The notes: generated by a model from the sequence alone, not told the origin. Positions 1 through 9,291 are shown, numbered from the stretch's first letter. The stretch is 64,000 bases of DNA from Pararhizobium sp. IMCC21322 (GCF_030758295.1 NZ_CP132335.1:124001-188000), one strand, 5' to 3'. Translations and numbers: made by a program.

Positions 1-444
1 GCATCCGACACGTTGAAACGGGCCGGGAAAACTCGCCCGGCCATTGCTGTCGCTGCCCTCAATCCGCATGCAGGTGATAACGGCAAATTCGGCCGCGAAG
101 AGATCGACATTCTGGAACCTGCGGTGCGCGCCTGTCAGGACAAGCAAATGAATGTCACCGGACCCTGGCCATCTGACACCGTCTTCCTGAAAGCAATGCG
201 CGGTGAAGTCGACGCTGTCGTCACCATGTATCATGATCAGGGACAGATCGCGATCAAGCTGCTGGGCTTTGAACGCGGTGTGACCGTGGCTGGTGGTCTT
301 CCCTACCCGATTGCAACACCGGCCCATGGCACTGCCTTTGACATTGCAGGCCAAAACAAGGCGAATGTCAGCGCAACACGGCAGGCCTTTAATCTGCTCG
401 TGCGCATGGCCCAGACACATCGGGATGAGCGCTCGGCGGCTTAA
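1..444 (+). CDS. pdxA: PdxA-family dehydrogenase (PdxA2-like), 3' part
   Basis: This is the C-terminal part of a PdxA-family NAD-dependent dehydrogenase. The reading frame is open from base 1, so the start lies outside the window. The visible part carries the family's metal-site region YHDQGQIAIKLLGF and the C-terminal block PAHGTAFDIAGQNKAN. Classical PdxA oxidises 4-hydroxythreonine-4-phosphate in pyridoxal phosphate synthesis. The variant PdxA2 acts on phosphorylated four-carbon sugar acids (threonate or erythronate). The VTVAGGLPYPI..PAHGTA wording resembles the PdxA2 branch, which would fit this catabolic neighbourhood, but the upstream genes needed to decide are missing. It is convergent with the DUF302 gene. 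Confidence 0.85.
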   Translation, partial: ASDTLKRAGKTRPAIAVAALNPHAGDNGKFGREEIDILEPAVRACQDKQMNVTGPWPSDTVFLKAMRGEVDAVVTMYHDQGQIAIKLLGFERGVTVAGGLPYPIATPAHGTAFDIAGQNKANVSATRQAFNLLVRMAQTHRDERSAA

Positions 445-466
445 AACGCTTCTTGTTCATACAGAA

Positions 467-487
467 CCGCGCGACAGGTCCGCGCGG
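467..487. terminator. weak GC hairpin between convergent genes
   Basis: CCGCGCG at 467-473 pairs with CGCGCGG at 481-487 between the stops of the convergent pdxA-like and DUF302 genes. There is no good T-tract on either strand, so a terminator role is only suggested by position. Confidence 0.35.
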
Positions 488-507
488 CTGCTGTAATAGA
501 GTGGGTT

Positions 508-960
508 TTAGTTGGAAGCTTGAACAGCGGCGTCTGTCAGCTTGCCCAAAGCACCGGCCATCATTGCCAGAGATTTCAGATCTGCAGGCACATTGTAACT
601 TGCCGCAAACTGTTGCGGGTCGTGATAGGCCACCTGTGTATCGCCTGCAGCATCTTCAAAGATTACAACGCGGATCGGCAAATCGAGACCAGCCATCGGG
701 TCGGCCTGCATGATCGGAGTTCCAATTTTTGGGTTGCCGAAGACAAGCATCTGATTGGGCTTCAGTTCAGCATCAATACCGGCAGCCCCTGCTGCATGGT
801 CAACACGTGCAAAAACCGTCGCGCCGGCTTTTTCCACCGCTGCAACCAACTGGTCCATTGTGTCAGACACAGAATGTGGACTGCTTTTGGTAATAAGCTC
901 TGCCGCATGGGCGGAAAAGGAAGCGACTGTCATCGCCAGAACCAGAATAAAAGTCTTCAT
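508..960 (-). CDS. DUF302 domain protein, secreted
   Basis: The product is 150 residues with a clear signal peptide (MKTFILVLAMTVASFSAHA, cleaved about residue 19) followed by a single DUF302 domain. Family features seen are the SVSDTMDQLVAAVEKAG start, the FARVDHAAGA strand, and LVFGNPKIGTPIMQADP, followed by DLPIRVVIFED. DUF302 proteins are small periplasmic alpha/beta proteins of unknown activity. It lies about 140 bases downstream of the HD-GYP gene on the same strand and probably has its own promoter. The ATG is supported by the signal peptide and by GGAGAATCCC just upstream. Confidence 0.85.
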   Translation of the reverse strand: MKTFILVLAMTVASFSAHAAELITKSSPHSVSDTMDQLVAAVEKAGATVFARVDHAAGAAGIDAELKPNQMLVFGNPKIGTPIMQADPMAGLDLPIRVVIFEDAAGDTQVAYHDPQQFAASYNVPADLKSLAMMAGALGKLTDAAVQASN

Positions 961-1098
961 GGGATTCTCCGAAAGTTAAAAGGGAAGCCAGACATGGAAC
1001 AGCACCATGCATAAGCGTGTCCGCACCGAGACAACGCAGTTATCACAGTCCTGTTTCAACCGGAAATGTGGAGGCACAGTGTCGGCGGGAAAAGAATC

Positions 1099-2490
1099 TT
1101 AAGCAGCAATCTCGGATTCTGCAGTTAACCGCTGGAAACCGACCTTCAGCGCTGCCACGCAATCTGCATCAAACGCAGTTCCAATATCCTTTTCCAGAAT
1201 CTCAAACACCTTTGCAATCGGCATAGCGTCCCGGTAAGGCCGCTCGGCGGACAATGCGTCGAACACGTCCGCAACGGTTAGAATACGCACTTCAAGGCAC
1301 AATTCGTCGCCTGTCAAGCCGCAGGGGTAACCCTTGCCATCCAGCCTTTCATGATGCGCACCGGCAATCGGGGCGATGTCACTGAACACAGGAATTCGTT
1401 CGAGAATTTTCTGGCTGAGGCCCGGATGATTCTTAACCGCAACCCACTCATCATCGTCCAGCGGACCCGGCTTGTCGAGAATCTGATTGCTGACAGCCAG
1501 CTTGCCAAGATCATGCAGCATCGCGGCCCGCCGCAACCAGCGCCGATGGTCATCAGCCAGATTCAACTCCTCGGCAATGATATCTGTATAAAGCGTCACC
1601 CGGTTGCTGTGATCAGCGGTAAAAGAGCTTTTTGCATCCACCACATCAGAAAACGCTTCGGCAATTTCGTCCAGATAATCTTCATCAACCGGCTGCGAAT
1701 GGCCCTCTGGAACCATGTTGAACAAATGTTCTTCCAGATCATCCCCGGCAAGAACGCCCCAAAACCGACTATCTTTCTGAGCTTCCAGAAATGCATCCAC
1801 CAAACGCGGATCAAACCATTTGCCCGAGCGGGATTTTATCTCCTTGATCGCGGCTTCTTTACTCTGGTCGGTAGCAAACACGTCAATAACTTGCGCCATC
1901 AGAGCAATATTGGCGATCATAGGAATATCGTTGCCCTTGCGCGCTTCCGGCTGGCCAGAGCCATCCCAATGTTCATCAAGTGATCGAATGCCATCCTGCA
2001 CCCGTTTTGAAAACCGCATCCTGGCGGCAATATCCGCACCACGTTCACAGCGGGTCTCGATCAGTTCCTTTGACAGCTCCCCACCGTTCTGGATGATATT
2101 GACCAAAGCGCGAATACGCTCACTCAAACCGGATTCCAGACCTGTTTTGGCAAACACAAAGCGCAGGGCAGAACTCATACTGCCATCAACAGTTTTAAAA
2201 TCCCGTTTGAAACGGATGTCGTCGGTCAGATACAGACTACACACACGGGCGGCATTGCTACTGCAGCCCAGATCTTTCAGCAAAAGCGCGTAGAACAGAT
2301 CAGCCGCTTCTGCTTCATCAAGACCAAGTTGCAATCCAATTGAAGAACCCATCCAGCAACACCGCATGCAGTGCCCCTCTGGCTGACCTTCGGTCATATC
2401 AAGTGCGTAGGAAAGTGTCCCAAGCAACTCAGCCAGATTAATCGTTTCAATTTTATGTTTCTTGTAACTTGATTTCACGGCACTCACCAC
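1099..2490 (-). CDS. HD-GYP domain phosphodiesterase
   Basis: The product is 463 residues if translation starts at the GTG at 2490, which has AGAGG five bases upstream. The frame extends to a TTG at 2571 without a ribosome binding site. The C-terminal half is an HD-GYP domain, with HDLGKL near residue 326 and the diagnostic HHERLDGKGYP near residue 379. Such enzymes hydrolyse cyclic di-GMP. The N-terminal half begins with a conserved TEGQPEGHCMRCCWMG block containing clustered cysteines and looks like a second, degenerate HD-type domain. No membrane segment or receiver domain is visible. It follows the sulfatase on the same strand and may be read from the same transcript. Confidence 0.88.
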   Translation of the reverse strand: MVSAVKSSYKKHKIETINLAELLGTLSYALDMTEGQPEGHCMRCCWMGSSIGLQLGLDEAEAADLFYALLLKDLGCSSNAARVCSLYLTDDIRFKRDFKTVDGSMSSALRFVFAKTGLESGLSERIRALVNIIQNGGELSKELIETRCERGADIAARMRFSKRVQDGIRSLDEHWDGSGQPEARKGNDIPMIANIALMAQVIDVFATDQSKEAAIKEIKSRSGKWFDPRLVDAFLEAQKDSRFWGVLAGDDLEEHLFNMVPEGHSQPVDEDYLDEIAEAFSDVVDAKSSFTADHSNRVTLYTDIIAEELNLADDHRRWLRRAAMLHDLGKLAVSNQILDKPGPLDDDEWVAVKNHPGLSQKILERIPVFSDIAPIAGAHHERLDGKGYPCGLTGDELCLEVRILTVADVFDALSAERPYRDAMPIAKVFEILEKDIGTAFDADCVAALKVGFQRLTAESEIAA

Positions 2491-2603
2491 TTTTACCTCT
2501 AAGCCAAAATAAGGCTGAAGTTTTAACAAGTGCTTGTCAGGATGCGTAAAACACTTGGTCCGATGGCCCAAGCGACATCAGGTCGCGGAGTGCTGAAGTG
2601 CCG

Positions 2604-4133
2604 CTAGAGTGCACCAACTTCGTGCTCTGGCACATCGCCAATTTCAGCCATCTTGGTATCTAGCTGCCGCATCAAATCCTGCACCACATCAAAATAGGCT
2701 TGATCCTCAACCACGTTGAAAAGCTCAAGCGGGTCTTTCTGGCAATCAAACAATTCCCACTCGCGGTCTTCACCACCATGATTGGTACCCGGCAAATCAA
2801 AGCCCTCATTATACCAGTAAATGAGTTTGTAACGCTGATCGCGAATGCCGTAATGCGAATAGGCATTGTGGTCCGGATCGCGGTGCATCCAATAGCGGTG
2901 ATAGGCCAATTGCGACCAGTCTTCAGGTGTATTGCCACTGAACAGATGACGCAAACTCTTGCCCTGCATATAGGAAGGTACTGTCAGCCCGGCATAATCC
3001 AGAAAGCTGGGGGCGAAATCCACATTACACGCCATGTCGTCACACACTGTGCCTGCGGCAATCTCTTTGGGATAGCGCACCAGAAACGGCATTTGAAAAG
3101 ACTCTTCATACATGAAGCGCTTGTCGAACCAGCCATGCTCGCCCAGAAAAAAACCCTGATCGGACGTGTAAATGACAATCGTATCTTCGGTCAGACCTTC
3201 CCGATCCAGATATGTCAGCATCCGCCCGACATTTTCATCAATCGAGGCAATCGTGCGCAAATAGCGCTTCAGATAGCGCTGATATTTGAAATGTGCCAAT
3301 TCAGCCTGTGTCTCAAAGGTAAACACTTCTCCGGTTGCCCGGTCGATGAGACGCAGATCTGATGGATCTTCCGGATGCGGTATCTTGCGTTCAACATCGC
3401 CGTCCTTGACCCGCACGCCGACTTCCGACCCGCCCTCTGGCTGAACGAGACCGAGATCCCGGTATTTCATATCATTGCGAATACGCATTTTGGCTTCGCT
3501 CGCGGCTTTGGCGCGATTGCGATAATCATCATCAAACGTATCTGGAACAGCAATATCATCCTGATAAAGACCGGCATGTTTGGGATGATGCTCCCATTCC
3601 CTGTGAGGGGCTTTGTGGTGACACATCAAAAAGAAGGGTTTTTCCCGGTCACGCCCATCCAGCCAGTTCAGGCATTTGTCGGTAATGACATCGGTCACAT
3701 AGCCTTGCACTTCAATATCTTCGCCCATCTCAATCATATAGGGATCAAAATACTCGCCTTGGCCCGGCAGAACGGACCAGAAATCAAACCCGGTTGGCTC
3801 ATGGGCTTTGCCTTCACCCAAATGCCATTTGCCGACCATTGCCGTTTGATAACCGCCAGTTTTGAGATGCTTGGCAACATTTGGCAGACGGTTGTCGATA
3901 TGGGTTTCCAGCGTTGAAACACAATTGACGTGATTATAGGTACCGGTCAAAATCGCGGCCCGGCTGGGCGTGCAGATTGAATTGGTGACGTAGCAATGAT
4001 TGAGGCGCATGCCTTCATTGGCAATGCGGTCAAGATGCGGCGTCTGATTGATCCCCGCACCATAACAACCAATGGCCTTGGATGCATGATCATCGGCCAT
4101 GATGAACAGAATATTGGGTTGTTTCGCCGTCAC
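2604..4133 (-). CDS. S1-family sulfatase, probably cytoplasmic
   Basis: The product is a 509-residue sulfatase. Metal ligands MADD (residues 12-15) are followed by C54-T-P-S-R58, the C-x-P-S-R motif whose cysteine becomes formylglycine, then GKWHLG (101-106) and a C-terminal TSDQGFFLGEHG metal-binding block. It would hydrolyse a sulfate ester of an organic substrate. There is no signal peptide: the protein starts directly with the PNILFIMADD core, so it should act in the cytoplasm on something already imported. It is the last enzyme of the CUT1 transporter operon, 33 bases after the ATPase gene. The GTG start has GAGGGG six bases upstream. The formylglycine-generating enzyme it needs is not in the window. 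Confidence 0.92.
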   Translation of the reverse strand: MTAKQPNILFIMADDHASKAIGCYGAGINQTPHLDRIANEGMRLNHCYVTNSICTPSRAAILTGTYNHVNCVSTLETHIDNRLPNVAKHLKTGGYQTAMVGKWHLGEGKAHEPTGFDFWSVLPGQGEYFDPYMIEMGEDIEVQGYVTDVITDKCLNWLDGRDREKPFFLMCHHKAPHREWEHHPKHAGLYQDDIAVPDTFDDDYRNRAKAASEAKMRIRNDMKYRDLGLVQPEGGSEVGVRVKDGDVERKIPHPEDPSDLRLIDRATGEVFTFETQAELAHFKYQRYLKRYLRTIASIDENVGRMLTYLDREGLTEDTIVIYTSDQGFFLGEHGWFDKRFMYEESFQMPFLVRYPKEIAAGTVCDDMACNVDFAPSFLDYAGLTVPSYMQGKSLRHLFSGNTPEDWSQLAYHRYWMHRDPDHNAYSHYGIRDQRYKLIYWYNEGFDLPGTNHGGEDREWELFDCQKDPLELFNVVEDQAYFDVVQDLMRQLDTKMAEIGDVPEHEVGAL

Positions 4134-4166
4134 AGTTTTCCCCTCAACAATCTCAAATAATGCAAA

Positions 4167-5267
4167 TCAGTGTTTCTGAATTCTGGGCAACGCCTTGCCC
4201 GTGTCCGGATTGAACGCATGCAAGCGCGCCGGTGCAATTCGAATCCCGATCTCATGGCCACGTTCCGGGTGGTCCACCCCGCCAACGCGTGCCAGCATGT
4301 CCTCGCCATCCACGGCCAGATTCAACAAAGCATCAGCACCCAGCAATTCGGCCAGACGAATGTCTGCATCAAAGCACCATGGATCGTCTTTACCGCTTTC
4401 ACGGGCTACCACGTCAATGTCTTCCGGGCGGATGCCAAGCGTCACCGACGTAACACCCGCTGTATCAAAACCGGTTAACTCCGGAATGGCGAAAGATGAA
4501 TTCTGACTAGTCCAGCCACGATCACCGGAGCGCTCGATACTGATAAAATTCATCGCAGGACTGCCAATGAAGCCGGCTACAAATTCCGTTGCCGGATGAT
4601 CATAGACTTCGCGCGGCGTTCCCACCTGCGCCACAACACCAGCATCCATAATGACAATTCGGTCTGCCAGCGTCATGGCTTCAACCTGGTCATGGGTGAC
4701 ATAGATGGATGTCACTCCCAGTCTTTCATGCAATTGCTGCAGCTCCATACGCATACGCACCCGCAGCTTTGCATCCAGATTGGACAGCGGCTCATCAAAC
4801 AGAAACACCTCGGGCGTGCGTACAATGGCGCGGCCAATGGCGACGCGCTGACGCTGACCACCGGACAAAGCCGCCGGTTTGCGTTCCAGAAAATCGGTCA
4901 GGCCCAGCATCTCAGCCACGCCGCCGACACGGCGCTGGATTTCGTCAGCTGGCACACGCTGCAACTTCAGGGCCATCGCCATATTGTCGAAGACCGATTT
5001 ATGCGGATACAGCGCATAATTCTGGAACACCATGGCCACGCCCCGATCTTTCGGATCAACCGCATTCATGGTCTTGCCACCAATTTCCAATGTACCTTTG
5101 GAAATGCTTTCCAGCCCGGCAATCATCCGCAGGGTGGTGGATTTTCCACAGCCGGACGGGCCAAGTAGCACCAGGAATTCACCGTCATTAATAGTCAGAT
5201 CAAACTCATGGACGGCGGTCACCGAACCATAATCCTTGCCGATTTGTTGAAGCGAAACAATTGCCAT
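4167..5267 (-). CDS. CUT1 sugar ABC transporter ATPase (MalK/UgpC type)
   Basis: The product is a 366-residue ATPase energising the importer encoded just upstream. It has Walker A GPSGCGKST (36-44), signature LSGGQRQRVAIGRA, Walker B FLFDEPLSNLDAKL, the switch histidine in VTHDQVEAMTLAD, and a C-terminal TOBE-type regulatory domain from about residue 235, typical of MalK/UgpC. It follows the MalG-type permease by about 20 bases and precedes the sulfatase. The substrate cannot be read from the sequence; the adjoining cytoplasmic sulfatase suggests a sulfated sugar or similar small organic sulfate. Confidence 0.93.
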   Translation of the reverse strand: MAIVSLQQIGKDYGSVTAVHEFDLTINDGEFLVLLGPSGCGKSTTLRMIAGLESISKGTLEIGGKTMNAVDPKDRGVAMVFQNYALYPHKSVFDNMAMALKLQRVPADEIQRRVGGVAEMLGLTDFLERKPAALSGGQRQRVAIGRAIVRTPEVFLFDEPLSNLDAKLRVRMRMELQQLHERLGVTSIYVTHDQVEAMTLADRIVIMDAGVVAQVGTPREVYDHPATEFVAGFIGSPAMNFISIERSGDRGWTSQNSSFAIPELTGFDTAGVTSVTLGIRPEDIDVVARESGKDDPWCFDADIRLAELLGADALLNLAVDGEDMLARVGGVDHPERGHEIGIRIAPARLHAFNPDTGKALPRIQKH

Positions 5268-5288
5268 GATTGAGAGAGTTCCTGAGCG

Positions 5289-6113
5289 TTATTTACCAGC
5301 ACCGGCGGTCAGTCCGCCAACAATCTGTTTTTGAAAAATAGCCGTGATGATGAGGATCGGTATGATCGCAATCACCGTGGCCGTTGAAATGGTTTCCCAT
5401 GGAAAGGCGTATTCACCGGGATAGAGCGAAATGCCGACCGGCGCCGTGCGCATGGCGTTTTGGGTCATCAGAACCAGCGCCAGCGGAAACTCGTTCCAGG
5501 AGAAAATGAAGACAATCAGACCAGTCGCCACAAAGCCGGGCCACGACAGCGGCAGGACAATGGTGAGGAATATCCGCAGAAAGCCCATGCCGTCCATGCG
5601 GGCAGCCTCTTCAATTTCCACCGGCAGCGTCGCAAAATAACTGGCCAGCATCCAAACCGTAAACGGCAGAAACAAGCCGGCATGCGCCAGAATAAGCCCG
5701 GTATAAGTGTTCAGCAGTCCAAGCTTCAGGAAATTCTGAAACAGGGAGGGCAGCAGCGAGACCGGCGGGAACATTGACACAGCCAGAATGCCGACCATCA
5801 GGAAGCCTGCAAATTTCAGGTTCAGCCGCGACAACGCATAGCCAGCAAGACCACCGAAAACCAGTGTCAGTGCAGTACACCCCACGCCGACAATAAAGCT
5901 GTTCAGCACATAGCGCAGCAATTCCGGCGACTGGGTGATGATCGTCCAGTAATTCTCAAAGGTCACGGGCGTCGGCCAGTATTGTGGAGGCCATGCATAG
6001 ATGCCCGCTGAGGTTTTGATCGATGTCAGAATTAGCCAGACAATCGGAAAAAACGAAATCACAACCGAGATAATCACAAGCAGATAGAGGCCAATTCGGG
6101 GACGCTTGGTCAT
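5289..6113 (-). CDS. CUT1 sugar ABC permease (MalG type)
   Basis: The product is 274 residues with about six membrane helices. The coupling-helix EAA motif appears as EEAARMDGMGFLRIFLTIVLPLSWPG, here describing residues roughly 185-210 in two parts. The shorter N-terminus and the C-terminal QKQIVGGLTAGAGK ending are typical of the MalG partner of MalF/MalG heterodimers. The start is three bases after the MalF-type gene, so the two are translationally coupled. Expected to form the inner-membrane channel with the 6117-7007 product. Confidence 0.92.
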   Translation of the reverse strand: MTKRPRIGLYLLVIISVVISFFPIVWLILTSIKTSAGIYAWPPQYWPTPVTFENYWTIITQSPELLRYVLNSFIVGVGCTALTLVFGGLAGYALSRLNLKFAGFLMVGILAVSMFPPVSLLPSLFQNFLKLGLLNTYTGLILAHAGLFLPFTVWMLASYFATLPVEIEEAARMDGMGFLRIFLTIVLPLSWPGFVATGLIVFIFSWNEFPLALVLMTQNAMRTAPVGISLYPGEYAFPWETISTATVIAIIPILIITAIFQKQIVGGLTAGAGK

Positions 6114-6116
6114 CGG

Positions 6117-7007
6117 TCAGTTCCTTGTCCGCAGGACGAAGATATAGGCAAGGCTCATGGCAAAGATCACCAGAAACTGAACCACCACAATCGCAGCGCC
6201 AAAATTGAAATCAATAAAGTCGAAAATCACCTTGTAGGCGTAAAGCGACAGGCTTTCTGTCGCGATGACCGGCCCGCCATCGGTCAAATTGAAGGGCAGT
6301 TCAAACGTGCGCAGCGCATCCATCGACCGGATAATCAGAGCCACCAGAATCGGCCCTTTCAGCAGTGGCAATGTAATTTGTGTAAATTCCTGCCAGCGGC
6401 TCATCCCATCCATGCGCCCGGCTTCATAAAGATCGCGGGGAATGGATTGCAGACCTGCCAGAATAATCAGTGCCATGAAGGAACTTGTTTTCCACACAGC
6501 CACCACAACCATGGAGAACATGGCAAGCCATTCATCGCCAAGAAAGTTGATTGGCCGGTCAACAATGCCGGATTGCAGGGCAACCGCGTTAAAGAGCCCA
6601 TAATCCGCATTATACATCCAGCGCCACATCAACGTGTTGAGCGCCGTGGGCAACGCCCATGGAAACAGCACCGCAAGCCGCGCAAGGCCTTTGCCGCGAA
6701 AGCTTTCATTCAGCAGCACGGCCAACCCGATGCCCAGCATCAGTTCCAGCGGAATGGAGATCGCCGTGAAGGTGAAGGTCACAGCCATTGAATTCCAGAA
6801 TCGCTCGTCGCCCATCAGCTTGGCGTAATGAGCGAAACCAACAAATTCATAGGGTTCAGACCCATCAATGCTGGATTGGCCAAAACTCAGAACAACCGAC
6901 TGGATAATCGGATAGATCAAAATGATCGCGATCAGCAAAACCGTTGGCGCCACGAATGACATGCCTGTCATTTGCCGTCGATGATCGAGGCTATATGCGG
7001 CGTTCAT
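6117..7007 (-). CDS. CUT1 sugar ABC permease (MalF type)
   Basis: The product is a 296-residue membrane protein with six predicted helices and an EAA loop (LYEAGRMDGMSRWQEF followed by ITLPLLKGPI). It is the MalF-type partner of the downstream permease. I chose the ATG at 7007 because GGAG lies six bases before it; an ATG at 7019 would add four residues but has no ribosome binding site. The gene is separated from the binding-protein gene by a gap of about 175 bases that contains a strong hairpin (7116-7150). Confidence 0.92.
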   Translation of the reverse strand: MNAAYSLDHRRQMTGMSFVAPTVLLIAIILIYPIIQSVVLSFGQSSIDGSEPYEFVGFAHYAKLMGDERFWNSMAVTFTFTAISIPLELMLGIGLAVLLNESFRGKGLARLAVLFPWALPTALNTLMWRWMYNADYGLFNAVALQSGIVDRPINFLGDEWLAMFSMVVVAVWKTSSFMALIILAGLQSIPRDLYEAGRMDGMSRWQEFTQITLPLLKGPILVALIIRSMDALRTFELPFNLTDGGPVIATESLSLYAYKVIFDFIDFNFGAAIVVVQFLVIFAMSLAYIFVLRTRN

Positions 7008-7115
7008 GAAAGGCTCCATACGCTAAAAATTGGGTGGAGAAGTCGCCCCGAACCTGGGAATTCAGTGCCAGTGGAAGAGGTGACACCGAACATAATGTCC
7101 GGGGCGATGCAGGAT

Positions 7116-7150
7116 CAGAAGACAGGGCAGCAGAACCGCCCGGTCTTCTG
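7116..7150 (-). promoter_or_regulatory. intercistronic hairpin after the binding-protein gene
   Basis: CAGAAGAC (7116-7123) pairs with GTCTTCTG (7143-7150), and inner GGGC/GCCC extends the stem. It lies just downstream of the binding-protein stop. Such hairpins often stabilise the upstream message or partly terminate transcription, so binding protein is made in excess over permease. That role is inferred. Confidence 0.6.
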
Positions 7151-7181
7151 ACTGTCTGTTCCAGATCAGTTGACCAGAGGC

Positions 7182-8450
7182 CTATTGACCCAGGATTTCC
7201 TTGACCTGTCTGGCCGCATCACCCAGCGCCTCTTCAGGTGTTTTGCGTTGATGCAGAGCATTGGTGATTTCAAGCTGCATGACTTCCGATACACGCGGAT
7301 ACAGATTACCGGTCTGGGCAGAAGGCCGCACGACACCAACATCATAATTGGCACCAAGCTTTGCCAGAATACCGGCATTGGCCAGCTTTGCATCCGTATA
7401 GACATCAGACCGGCCAGGCGCACGGTTCGCGTCAAGCGCCGCTGCCAATTGGCGGTCATAGGCGGTAAAGGTCTTGATCAGCTCAGCCGCTTTTTCCTTG
7501 TTCTCGGAATTGGCATTTACAGCCAGCAACCAGCCACCCATCGCGGTGGAATGTCCATCTGGATGGCCTTCGAAATAGGGATTACGCTTGAAGTCAAACT
7601 TGCCGGCAACAGGGCTGTCGGCAGCACTCAACGGTGCATGGACAAAATCCTGCACCATCAAAAACACGGCACGGCCTTGCTGGAACAAAGTGCGCGCATC
7701 ATCAGGACGCATGTTCAGGATCGATTGCGGCGCAATTTCATGCTTGTGCAGAATGTCGACCATGACCTGTGTGGCCGCAATGGCTTCAGGCGAATCCACA
7801 GCAACATTGCCATCTGCATCAAAGAAGCTGGCCCCATTACCGCCTGTGAAGGACAGCCAGTTCATGAACAGGCCTTCGATTTTGGCCCACATGGATACAA
7901 AACCGTAAAGCTGCGGATTATCCTCGCCTTCCATGACGGTTTTTGAAGCTGCGATCAGCTCTTCCCAGGTATTTGGTGGCGCGAGGTTATATTTTTCGAG
8001 CAAATCAGTTCGATAGAACAAATGCGTTCCATCAACATAAAGTGGCGCGGCATAGACTGAACCATCAACTGTGGCAGCAGACAGGAAGGACTGATTGAAA
8101 GCGCCCAACTCGTCAGCGGAAAAATACTTGTTCAACGGCTCCAGCCAGCCACGCTGGGCAAATTCGCCAGCCCAGATCACATCAATGGCAAACACATCCG
8201 GTGTCGGGCTTTTGGCGGTAAGGCCTGTGACATAAAGCTTGCGGGAATCGCCAGGAACATCGGAAACCTTGAGCCACTCAACCGACATATCCGGGTTTTG
8301 TGCTTTAAACGCCTCAATGTTCGGCTCCACCATTTGGCCATAGCCACGTGACCCGATTGACAGAACCAGATCCTCGGCACTTACCATTTGCGGTGCAGCC
8401 ATGAACGCGGTCGCCACAATGGCGGCAGCATGAATAAGGGTTTTTTTCAT
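7182..8450 (-). CDS. extracellular sugar-binding protein of CUT1 importer
   Basis: The product is 422 residues: a signal peptide (cleaved near residue 25, after MVSA) and a family-1 extracellular solute-binding domain. Typical features are the early VEWLKVSDVPGD strand, DVIWAGEFAQRGWLEPL, and a C-terminal ENKEKAAELIKTFTAYDRQ block. It captures the substrate in the periplasm for the MalF/MalG-type permeases. The ATG has GGAGG seven bases upstream. The IclR regulator gene is about 50 bases upstream on the same strand, so regulator and transporter probably share a transcript. Confidence 0.92.
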   Translation of the reverse strand: MKKTLIHAAAIVATAFMAAPQMVSAEDLVLSIGSRGYGQMVEPNIEAFKAQNPDMSVEWLKVSDVPGDSRKLYVTGLTAKSPTPDVFAIDVIWAGEFAQRGWLEPLNKYFSADELGAFNQSFLSAATVDGSVYAAPLYVDGTHLFYRTDLLEKYNLAPPNTWEELIAASKTVMEGEDNPQLYGFVSMWAKIEGLFMNWLSFTGGNGASFFDADGNVAVDSPEAIAATQVMVDILHKHEIAPQSILNMRPDDARTLFQQGRAVFLMVQDFVHAPLSAADSPVAGKFDFKRNPYFEGHPDGHSTAMGGWLLAVNANSENKEKAAELIKTFTAYDRQLAAALDANRAPGRSDVYTDAKLANAGILAKLGANYDVGVVRPSAQTGNLYPRVSEVMQLEITNALHQRKTPEEALGDAARQVKEILGQ

Positions 8451-8502
8451 AATATCCTCCCAGGATGATGTGCCATGGCCCGAACTCGATTGAGCTCAAA
8501 CC

Positions 8503-9291
8503 TTAGCCGGCGAACCGTTCGCCTTGTTCTGCATTTGCAGTATCGCGGCCAGTCTCAAGCGCAATCTTTGCCTCGAGGAGAACTGTCCGAATTTCTGTTA
8601 GATGTGCGTCTTCATTCGCAATCGGGGTTGCCGCCTCGGCAACGGTCAGAAGACACAGAAGATCGCCATTGGCGTCATTGATGGGAACGCAGAAGCGGCG
8701 CACGCCTTTGGCATTCCCCTGTAAATCATATTGCAGGATTTCTTCACGTGCGCTCACCAGACGCTCTCTGGCGGTTTGCCAGGACACTTTTGCGCCGGCA
8801 ACACCAACGTCAAAGAAACCGGCCAAATCCCATTGCGCTTCGATTTGCTCTATCGGCCACGACGCCAAAGCCACGCGGGTAATGGAATCCAGCTCATAAG
8901 TTGATCGCAGAAAGCCCGGATGAGCCCTAAGCCGCAATGCCATTTGCGGATGCTCCTCACGCAAATGCCAGCGCAGATTCTGGCCGCGCAGCAAAATGAT
9001 CTCAGCGGCAGAAAAAAGCTTACTGGAAATATTCTGACACGCTGAGCTGAGCTGAGCTGGCGAAATCGATCCAAAGGATATGTGCCGTTCAAACGAGAAA
9101 TTGGGATGAATGCGTCGGTCAGCAGAACGATAGACATGCCCCGACGCCTCAAGATCACTCAGCAACCGGTACAAGGTCGAGGGCGGCATATCCAGCCGCG
9201 CCACAAGCTCCGAGGTCAGAAACCCTTCGCTTGAGGTGTCCGACAGACACTCCAGCACACTGATGATTCGTTCGACGCTATTTGACATCAT
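8503..9291 (-). CDS. IclR-family transcriptional regulator
   Basis: The product is 262 residues. An N-terminal winged helix-turn-helix (about residues 20-60, FLTSELVARLDMPPSTLYRLLSDL in two parts) is followed by an IclR effector-binding domain ending RRFCVPINDANGDLLCLLTVAEAA. The gene heads the transporter-sulfatase operon, so it probably controls those genes in response to the imported compound or a breakdown product. The AT-rich 9292-9330 stretch just upstream contains ATATTT/AAATAT half-sites that could be its operator. A decayed relative of the C-terminal part of this gene is present at 26660-26877. Confidence 0.92.
   Translation of the reverse strand: MMSNSVERIISVLECLSDTSSEGFLTSELVARLDMPPSTLYRLLSDLEASGHVYRSADRRIHPNFSFERHISFGSISPAQLSSACQNISSKLFSAAEIILLRGQNLRWHLREEHPQMALRLRAHPGFLRSTYELDSITRVALASWPIEQIEAQWDLAGFFDVGVAGAKVSWQTARERLVSAREEILQYDLQGNAKGVRRFCVPINDANGDLLCLLTVAEAATPIANEDAHLTEIRTVLLEAKIALETGRDTANAEQGERFAG

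Noticed and set aside
1351-1983. Plus-strand open frame of 210 codons
   Set aside because: It is antisense to the HD-GYP gene, which has clear motifs in the other strand.
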